From Candidatus Pelagibacter sp. TMED153 (lineage in GTDB: Bacteria > Pseudomonadota > Alphaproteobacteria > Pelagibacterales > Pelagibacteraceae): a stretch of DNA of 10,810 nucleotides. Positions 6,384-10,810 of the stretch are shown piece by piece. The notes beneath the pieces were generated by a model. It ran no database searches, was not told the origin of the DNA, and was given only the letters and a program-made list of their open reading frames with translations. The translations under genes and the position numbers were made by a program. Position 1 is the first letter of the stretch. Every line of letters begins with the position of its first letter. The stretch covers positions 1 through 10,810 of the forward strand of contig NHHC02000037.1 in the NCBI GenBank assembly GCA_002169935.2. The letters run 5' to 3'.

Positions 6384-6601
6384 TTAGATAATAAATATCC
6401 TGCTAAAACAATAACAAATACTGCAGATAAAATTTTAATTTTCTTAAAAATTCTTTCTTTTGTTTTTTTTTCAAATCTTCTTTTTGACAAAAAGTAGATA
6501 TTGGTTTCGTTACTGTTCCTGAATTTTGGTCTAAGAGGTGTAGGAAAGGTTTTATTTTGTATAATTTTAAATTTTTTAGGATTAATTTGAAGCATATCCA
6601 A
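6380..6601 (-). CDS. Hypothetical small single-span membrane protein
   Basis: The frame encodes 73 residues from a TTG at 6601 or 71 from an ATG at 6595. An AAGG (6607-6610, minus-strand sense) is 5 nt before the TTG and 11 nt before the ATG, which slightly favours the TTG start. No family is recognised. The N-terminal part is soluble (FPTPLRPKFRNSNETNIYF). It is followed by a strongly basic helix (KRRFEKKTKERIFKKIK) and a C-terminal hydrophobic span of about 16 residues (ILSAVFVIVLAGYLL) ending two residues later. This looks like a tail-anchored protein, or one with a cytoplasmic basic region held at the membrane. Its stop codon overlaps the convergent hydratase-family stop. Its start lies about 60 bp from the Fur boxes of the divergent fbpA. 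Confidence 0.6.
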   Translation of the reverse strand: MDMLQINPKKFKIIQNKTFPTPLRPKFRNSNETNIYFLSKRRFEKKTKERIFKKIKILSAVFVIVLAGYLLSN

Positions 6602-6659
6602 TTAAACCTTATTTATTGAAAGTTATCAACATAACACCACCTGAGGGTGTGACACTTTT

Positions 6660-6678
6660 GCAAATAATAATCATTATC
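6660..6678. promoter_or_regulatory. Fur box 1 upstream of fbpA
   Basis: The 19-mer GCAAATAATAATCATTATC matches the classical Fur box GATAATGATAATCATTATC at 16 of 19 positions. It lies 44 bp upstream of the fbpA ATG, where a promoter core is expected. Fe(II)-loaded Fur bound here would repress fbpA when iron is sufficient. Confidence 0.85.
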
Positions 6679-6686
6679 AATTTATT

Positions 6687-6705
6687 GTAAATGATAATCA
6701 TTATC
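6687..6705. promoter_or_regulatory. Fur box 2 upstream of fbpA
   Basis: The 19-mer GTAAATGATAATCATTATC matches the Fur consensus at 17 of 19 positions and contains the perfect 6-1-6 palindrome GATAATcATTATC (6693-6705). Its centre is 27 bp from that of box 1, so the two sites lie in tandem on a similar face of the helix. It probably overlaps the -10/start region, but the promoter itself is not clear: TTGCAA (6658-6663) with TTTATT (6681-6686) at 17 bp is the best weak pair. Confidence 0.9.
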
Positions 6706-6712
6706 AACAAGA

Positions 6713-6720
6713 AAGAAGGA
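6713..6720 (+). promoter_or_regulatory. Ribosome binding site of fbpA
   Basis: AAGAAGGA ends 2 nt before the ATG at 6723. The GAAGG core gives a good though closely spaced Shine-Dalgarno. Together with potD, this is one of only two clear Shine-Dalgarno sites in the window; both precede periplasmic binding proteins, which are needed in high amounts. Confidence 0.65.
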
Positions 6721-6722
6721 AA

Positions 6723-7736
6723 ATGAAAAAGATAATAACAATAATAGCATTTTGTCTGTTTGCTGGGAGCTTATTTGCAAATGAAGTAAATATCTTTAGT
6801 GCCAGACATTATGACTCGGATGTCCAACTTTACGAGAAATTTACTGCAAAAACAGGAATCAAAGTAAATGTGATATCTGGTAAATCTGGAGCACTTGAAA
6901 AAAGAATTATAGAGGAAGGCGCAGACAGCCAAGCAGACTTATATATAACTGCTGATGCTGGAAGACTAGGCGCTTTTGAAGCCAACTTACAAGGTGGACT
7001 TATAAGCAACTCTATAAAATCTGCAGTTCCAGGTAATTTCAGAACATCTAAATGGGTTGGAATAGCTAAGAGAGCAAGAATAGTTTATTTTGCACCTGAA
7101 AGAGTTACTGGTGCAGAATTAGCGGGTTTAACTTACGAAAGTTTGGCTGATCCAAAATGGAAAGGCAGATTAGTAATAAGAGCATCTAATAACATTTACA
7201 ACCAATCGCTTGTAGCTTCATTAATAAAAAATAATGGAAAAGGTACAATTGCAAATTGGTCAAAAGGAATGGTCTCAAATATGGCTAGAGCTCCAAAAGG
7301 TAACGATAGAGCTCAAATTCTTGCAGTAGCAGCTGGAGAAGCTGATATTGCTGTAGCAAATACATATTATTTAGCTCTAATGTTGTCTGGCAAAAAAGGA
7401 CCTGAACAACAAGCTGCTGCTAAAAAAGTAAAACCATTCTTTCCTAATCAAGATGGGAGAGGAACGCATATGAACATTAGTGGTGCTGGTTTAGTTAAGG
7501 GAGCACCTAATAAAGAAAATGCAATTAAATTGGTTGAATTTTTACTAAGTGAAGAAGCTCAAAATCATATAGTAAATAATACTTTCGAATATCCAATGAT
7601 CGCAGGTGTATCTCCACATCCATTAGTAGTAAATATGGGATTAGATTTTAAACAAGATTTAAAAACCAAAGTAGTAAATTATGGAAAAAGACAAGCAGAT
7701 GCCTTGGAAGTAATGACTGCGGCAGGTTGGAAGTAG
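6723..7736 (+). CDS. fbpA: Periplasmic ferric iron-binding protein
   Basis: This is the Fe3+ receptor of an FbpABC/FutABC importer. Residues 1-19 are a Sec signal peptide (MKKII..., cleavage SLFA|N); C11 is in the core without a lipobox. The 337-residue protein starts its mature part with EVNIFSARHYDSD, the N-terminal motif of the FutA/FbpA class. Tyrosines at the positions expected for iron coordination are present: Y30 in the RHY motif, Y159 in SNNIYNQSLVA, and the adjacent Y215-Y216 in NTYYLAL. This is the tyrosine-rich pattern of FutA-type proteins. Further family segments are SGKSGALEKRI, YITADAGRL, DGRGTHMNISGAGL and the C-terminal PHPLV. Two Fur boxes upstream indicate repression by iron. 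The permease gene starts 272 bp downstream, an unusually wide gap in this genome. Confidence 0.93.
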   Translation: MKKIITIIAFCLFAGSLFANEVNIFSARHYDSDVQLYEKFTAKTGIKVNVISGKSGALEKRIIEEGADSQADLYITADAGRLGAFEANLQGGLISNSIKSAVPGNFRTSKWVGIAKRARIVYFAPERVTGAELAGLTYESLADPKWKGRLVIRASNNIYNQSLVASLIKNNGKGTIANWSKGMVSNMARAPKGNDRAQILAVAAGEADIAVANTYYLALMLSGKKGPEQQAAAKKVKPFFPNQDGRGTHMNISGAGLVKGAPNKENAIKLVEFLLSEEAQNHIVNNTFEYPMIAGVSPHPLVVNMGLDFKQDLKTKVVNYGKRQADALEVMTAAGWK

Positions 7737-7753
7737 TTAAACGTTTGTTAATC

Positions 7754-7820
7754 ATATGAGGCGAACAAAAAAAAAAGAAATTAATTTAAATAAATTAAAA
7801 ACTGGTTGTTCGCCTTGTAT
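7754..7820 (+). other. Long hairpin over the start of the CxxC microprotein gene
   Basis: ATATGAGGCGAACAA (7754-7768) and TTGTTCGCCTTGTAT (7806-7820) can pair over 15 positions without a break: 13 Watson-Crick pairs plus two G-U pairs, including a perfect 10-bp core. The 37-nt loop holds a nested AT-only stem (7781-7787 with 7792-7798). The ATG of the small ORF (7756) is inside the 5' arm, so folding would hide it from ribosomes. No T-tract follows, so it is not a simple terminator. Confidence 0.6.
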
Positions 7821-7926
7821 GAAGGAAGTAAAGACAATAGAACAAAAAATTTCAAAAAGAAATATTTCAGAGATAAATAATCAGGAATTCAAAAAAATTG
7901 TATCATCTTTATTTAAAAAAGATTAA
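7756..7926 (+). CDS. Candidate 56-residue CxxC microprotein between fbpA and fbpB
   Basis: An ATG frame of 56 codons ends in TAA at 7924-7926. The product begins MRRTKKKEIN, has a central TGCSPCMKE motif (residues 16-24; C18 and C21) and continues as a probable amphipathic helix to the Lys-rich C-terminus FKKD. It has no signal peptide or membrane span, so it would be cytoplasmic. I recognise no family. A lone CxxC with Ser-Pro between the cysteines could be a redox pair or half of a metal or Fe-S site shared in a dimer; neither is shown. There is no Shine-Dalgarno, and the ATG lies within a long hairpin. A 10-A run (7767-7776) near the start could invite slippage. Position inside a Fur-controlled iron locus suggests an iron-linked role, by inference only. 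The frame could also be non-coding spacer. Confidence 0.45.
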   Translation: MRRTKKKEINLNKLKTGCSPCMKEVKTIEQKISKRNISEINNQEFKKIVSSLFKKD

Positions 7927-7928
7927 GT

Positions 7929-7938
7929 TTGACGTCAA
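7929..7938. promoter_or_regulatory. Perfect palindrome TTGACGTCAA before fbpB
   Basis: TTGACGTCAA is a perfect 10-bp palindrome with a CG centre, 2 bp after the microprotein stop and 70 bp before the fbpB ATG. It might be a regulator half-site pair or may contribute a TTGACG -35 element, but no well-spaced -10 follows (TATAAA at 7963-7968 is 28 bp away). Confidence 0.3.
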
Positions 7939-7939
7939 G

Positions 7940-7990
7940 ATCTCTGACTTAAATGCATGCTTTATAAATATAGCCGCTTTAGTCAGAGAT
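7940..7990 (+). other. 10-bp perfect inverted repeat upstream of fbpB
   Basis: ATCTCTGACT (7940-7949) and AGTCAGAGAT (7981-7990) are perfect reverse complements separated by 31 nt, which include ATGCAT and GCATGC palindromes and TTTATAAATA. As RNA this would be a stem-loop ending 18 nt before the fbpB ATG. A weak A/T tail with only a few T follows, so it is a poor terminator. A role in mRNA processing, stability or attenuation between fbpA and fbpBC is plausible. Confidence 0.5.
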
Positions 7991-8008
7991 TAAAAATTTA
8001 AACAGCTT

Positions 8009-9625
8009 ATGACAAAATATAATATATGGTTTTTTAGTTCTTTTATTATTGCTTTAATTGTAGCAATGCCAATTATTACTATCTTTTTCAGTTTTTTTCT
8101 TGAAACTAGCGATTATTTTACTTTACTTAAAAATACTTTTCTTTTTGAATATATAAGTAATTCTTTAATTATTTTAGTATCGGTCATAACCATAACATTT
8201 TTATTAGGAGTTATTTCAGCGTATTTTATCTCTTTTTATGAGTTTCCTTTATGTAAATTTTTTAGCTGGGCATTAATTTTAGCTTTTGCAATACCAGGAT
8301 ATATTTTTGCTTTTTCTATAATCGCTTTTTTTGAAAATTATGGAACAGCTTATTCATTACTCACTGGTTTATTTGGAGAATATAATTATAATCCACATAT
8401 ACCTAAACTAGATGGAGTAATAGGATCAATTCTAGCTATTAGTTTTTCATTATTCCCGTACGTATATGTTTTAACAAGATCGTCTTTTTTCTTTCAGTCA
8501 AACAATTATATTGAAGTAGGTCAAAATCTAGGTCTATCAGAAAAAGAAACATTATTTAGGATTATTCTACCCTCCGCTAGACCTGCTATAATTGCTGGTT
8601 TAGCTTTGGTAGCAATGGAGTGTTTATCCGATTTCGGAACAGTGTCTATTTTTAGCGTTTCAACAATGACTACTGGTATTTATAATTCATGGCTATCTTT
8701 TGATGATCTTAATTCAGCAAATCAAATTTCATTCATTTTATTACTATTTATATTAGTTTTGTTTTCTATTGAGATTTATTCAAGAAAAGAAGCAAGATAT
8801 CATCAGCCTGGAAGAGGATTTAAACCTATAAACAAAATAAAACTAAATGGTAAAAAATCTTTACTGGCTTTTACTTTTTGCTCTATGGTTTTTTTAATAA
8901 GTTTTGTTTTTCCATTATCTCAGATGATATATTGGACAATAAAATTTCCTAAATACATACAGGATATTAACATTTTAAAAATTAACCTAAACACCATTTA
9001 TTTGGTAGGATTGTCAAGTTTAGTTCTTGTATTCATTTCATTATTTATAAATTATGGAAGTAGAATTTCAAAAAGTAAAATTTTAAATTACCTAACTAAT
9101 TTTTCAATTTCAGGATATGCAATTCCAGGTGTAATTTTAGCAGTTGCTTTTATTACTTTATTTTCAAATTTAAGCGATATAATTAACGAAAATACTAGTT
9201 TTGGTAGCACTAAAAAATTATTTATTGGTTCGATTTTTGGTTTAATCTTGGCTTATTTTATAAGATTTTTCTCTCTTTCTTTTAATGGTATTAAGTCTAG
9301 TTATGAAAAAATTAATAATTCAATAGACGAAAGTGCCTATTTACTTGGGTACTCGAAAATTAAAACATTCTCTAGAATCCATGTTCCATATCTCAAAAAT
9401 AATATTATTTTGATAATAGTTCTTATATCGCTTGAAATTATAAAAGAATTACCAATAACAATGATATTGCGTCCATTCAATTTTGAGACATTTGCAACTC
9501 AAGCATATGTATATGCATCTCAAGACCTACTAGAAGCTGCAGCTTTACCGTCGTTATTTTTGATTAGCTGGTCCACAATTCTTATATTATTTTCTTCAAA
9601 ATATATACTTTCACAAAAAAATTAA
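8009..9625 (+). CDS. fbpB: Ferric iron ABC transporter permease, fused two-domain type
   Basis: This is the inner-membrane channel for Fe3+ import. At 538 residues it is a tandem fusion of two permease units, as is usual for FbpB/SfuB/FutB. About 12 TM segments can be picked out, beginning at 5-30, 53-75, 86-108 and 137-157. The two cytoplasmic EAA loops are intact: the first at 169-198 (EVGQNLGLSEKETLFRIILP..RPAIIAG), the second at 440-465 (DESAYLLGYSKIKTFSRIHVP). A hydrophilic linker at about 258-283 joins the halves. The short motif IPG recurs in both halves (95-97 and 372-374), which shows the internal duplication. No Shine-Dalgarno precedes the ATG. fbpC starts 12 bp after the stop. The related thiamine permease ThiP has a similar build, but the fbpA partner and Fur boxes favour iron. 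Confidence 0.9.
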   Translation: MTKYNIWFFSSFIIALIVAMPIITIFFSFFLETSDYFTLLKNTFLFEYISNSLIILVSVITITFLLGVISAYFISFYEFPLCKFFSWALILAFAIPGYIFAFSIIAFFENYGTAYSLLTGLFGEYNYNPHIPKLDGVIGSILAISFSLFPYVYVLTRSSFFFQSNNYIEVGQNLGLSEKETLFRIILPSARPAIIAGLALVAMECLSDFGTVSIFSVSTMTTGIYNSWLSFDDLNSANQISFILLLFILVLFSIEIYSRKEARYHQPGRGFKPINKIKLNGKKSLLAFTFCSMVFLISFVFPLSQMIYWTIKFPKYIQDINILKINLNTIYLVGLSSLVLVFISLFINYGSRISKSKILNYLTNFSISGYAIPGVILAVAFITLFSNLSDIINENTSFGSTKKLFIGSIFGLILAYFIRFFSLSFNGIKSSYEKINNSIDESAYLLGYSKIKTFSRIHVPYLKNNIILIIVLISLEIIKELPITMILRPFNFETFATQAYVYASQDLLEAAALPSLFLISWSTILILFSSKYILSQKN

Positions 9626-9637
9626 TATAATCAACAA

Positions 9638-10708
9638 ATGTCTAAACATTTTCTTGAAATCCAAAAAGGGGATTTTATTGCCAGTGAGAAAAATAAGGTT
9701 AATAATGTAAATCTTATAATTGAAAACCAAGGACAAATTATTTCTTTGCTTGGTCCTTCCGGAATTGGAAAAACTACAATACTAAGAACCTTAGCTGGAT
9801 TACAAAGGTTAAGTTCAGGGAATATATTTCTTAAAGGTAAATTGATAGCTTCTGACAAAATTCATATGGAACCTGAAAAAAGAAATATAGCTTTATCTTT
9901 TCAAGATAATTCTTTATTTCCAAACTATACAGTTATAGATAATATTAATTTTGGAAAAAAAAGATCTAATGGAACTGCACCTTCTTTAGACACAAATGAA
10001 ATTATAGAATTGTTACACATAAATCCTATTTTAGATAAATTTCCACATCAAATTAGCGCTGGTGAAGCTCAACGAGTATCAATAGCTAGATCTTTGGTTT
10101 CTAAACCTGATTTACTTTTATTAGACGAACCTTTCTCAAATATTGACCAAAGCTTGAAGGAAGAAATTCAAGTTTCTGTAAAAAAACTTTTAAAACGTAT
10201 TAATCTTACCACTATCATTGTAACCCATGACTCTTATGAAGCGTTTTCAATGGCTGATAAATGTGGAATAATTTTAAATCAAGAATTAAAACAATTTGAT
10301 GTGCCTTATAACGTTCACCACGAACCAAACTCTATAGATGTAGCAAATTTTCTTAATAAAGGAATTTTTATTGATGTAAAGGTTATTGATAGCGAGTGTG
10401 CAGTTCATAGACTTAAACACGAGGAATTAGGTGAAATTAGAGGTAAATTGTCCAATAATTTTCCTTCTGGAACTAAAGTTAAATTGCTTTTACAACCAGA
10501 AGACCTAATTCATGACGATCAAAGTAAATTAAAATTAGAAGTAGTAGACAGAAAATTTCGAGGAACTAATTTTATATATACATTAAAAACTAAAAATGGC
10601 GAACATTTACCTGTATTTGTTCATTCACATCACATTCATCAACATGAAAAATCTGAAAAATTTGGTATTAAATCCCCGATTTATATTGACCATTTGGTAT
10701 GTTTTTAA
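9638..10708 (+). CDS. fbpC: Ferric iron ABC transporter ATP-binding protein
   Basis: This is the cytoplasmic ATPase of the iron importer, 356 residues as usual for FbpC. Motifs: Walker A GPSGIGKTT (39-47), Q-loop Q89 in LSFQDNSLFP, Walker B LLLLDEP (159-165), D-loop SNID (167-170) and switch histidine H197 in IVTHDSYEA. The signature is ISAGEAQR (139-146) instead of the common LSGGQQQR; the essential Ser (140) and the second Gly (142) remain, so activity is expected. The C-terminal part (about 240-345) is a TOBE-like regulatory domain with QPEDL (286-290) and a histidine-rich stretch HSHHIHQH (329-336). That stretch might bind metal, or may simply be a family trait of the final TOBE strand. 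It is last in the fbpA-fbpB-fbpC cluster, 24 bp before a tRNA gene. Confidence 0.9.
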   Translation: MSKHFLEIQKGDFIASEKNKVNNVNLIIENQGQIISLLGPSGIGKTTILRTLAGLQRLSSGNIFLKGKLIASDKIHMEPEKRNIALSFQDNSLFPNYTVIDNINFGKKRSNGTAPSLDTNEIIELLHINPILDKFPHQISAGEAQRVSIARSLVSKPDLLLLDEPFSNIDQSLKEEIQVSVKKLLKRINLTTIIVTHDSYEAFSMADKCGIILNQELKQFDVPYNVHHEPNSIDVANFLNKGIFIDVKVIDSECAVHRLKHEELGEIRGKLSNNFPSGTKVKLLLQPEDLIHDDQSKLKLEVVDRKFRGTNFIYTLKTKNGEHLPVFVHSHHIHQHEKSEKFGIKSPIYIDHLVCF

Positions 10709-10732
10709 GTAAATATAGTTACTAATTTAATT

Positions 10733-10809
10733 GCGCCCTTAGCTCAGTTGGATAGAGCATCGGTTTTCTAAACCGAGGGTCGTAGGTTCGAATCCTTCAG
10801 GGCGCGCCA
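10733..10809 (+). tRNA. tRNA-Arg (anticodon UCU)
   Basis: All arms of the cloverleaf are present. The acceptor stem is GCGCCCT/AGGGCGC, a perfect 7 bp, with G73 and an encoded CCA (10807-10809). The D arm is GCTC/GAGC with an AGTTGGATA loop. The anticodon stem is TCGGT/ACCGA with loop TTTCTAA, giving anticodon TCT, which reads AGA and AGG. The variable loop is GGGTC and the T loop is TTCGAAT. The T stem GTAGG/CCTTC has one non-pairing position (T-T, the second pair). AGA is a heavily used Arg codon in AT-rich genomes, so this tRNA should be essential. Confidence 0.95.
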
Positions 10810-10810
10810 A

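Noticed and set aside
6723..6782. Lipoprotein signal in FbpA because of Cys11
   Set aside because: The residue before the cysteine is Phe and the following cleavage pattern SLFA|N is a normal signal peptidase I site.
7754..7820. Intrinsic terminator after fbpA
   Set aside because: The stem is long but has a 37-nt loop and is followed by GAAGGAAG, not a T-tract, on the plus strand.
9631..9858. Minus-strand frame over the start of fbpC
   Set aside because: Antisense to the Walker A region of fbpC, with no independent support.
1..10810. CRISPR array, insertion sequence, phage or defence system
   Set aside because: No repeat-spacer pattern, transposase, integrase or defence-type domain was found on either strand, and composition is even throughout.

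Overview
The window is strongly AT-rich (by eye roughly 30% G+C), has very short intergenic gaps, and carries lysine-, asparagine- and isoleucine-rich proteins. Genes are densely packed, convergent stop codons abut or overlap, and there are no mobile elements. Together with an alphaproteobacterial-type polyamine-like ABC transporter and a single-cassette ferric-iron transporter, this points to a streamlined marine alphaproteobacterium, most likely SAR11 (Pelagibacterales). That assignment is inference from composition and gene content; no database search was possible.

Layout. Positions 1-108 hold the C-terminal end of a Fur-family metalloregulator. Positions 174-4685 hold a polyamine-type ABC importer in the order potA (ATPase), potD (periplasmic binding protein), potB and potC (permeases). 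potD has its own good sigma70-type promoter, with a perfect 9-bp dyad across its -10 region. A perfect intrinsic terminator sits between potD and potB and its T-tract runs up to the potB start codon, so the binding protein is probably made in excess over the permeases. Positions 4686-5561 (minus strand) hold a membrane-anchored cyclophilin-type peptidyl-prolyl isomerase, preceded by a 58-residue hypothetical protein. Divergent from these, 5607-6383 encodes a 2-keto-4-pentenoate hydratase / fumarylacetoacetate-hydrolase fold enzyme. It converges on a small single-span membrane protein (6380-6601, minus).

Positions 6660-10708 form a ferric iron uptake locus. Two tandem classical Fur boxes (16/19 and 17/19 matches to the consensus) lie directly upstream of fbpA (iron-binding protein). 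Then come a 272-bp gap, a fused double-domain permease (fbpB) and an ATPase (fbpC). The gap is not empty: it contains a plausible 56-residue CxxC microprotein gene, a long hairpin that sequesters that gene's start codon, a perfect 10-bp palindrome, and a second hairpin just before fbpB. The window closes with a tRNA-Arg(UCU) gene that has an unpaired U-U position in its T stem.

How the parts fit. The Fur-family gene at the left edge could be the regulator of the iron locus on the right, though the two are about 6.5 kb apart and the paralog identity of the regulator cannot be settled from its tail. Most genes are familiar families. The best candidates for something undescribed are the structured fbpA-fbpB spacer with its CxxC microprotein, the potD operator-like dyad, and the terminator fused to the potB start.
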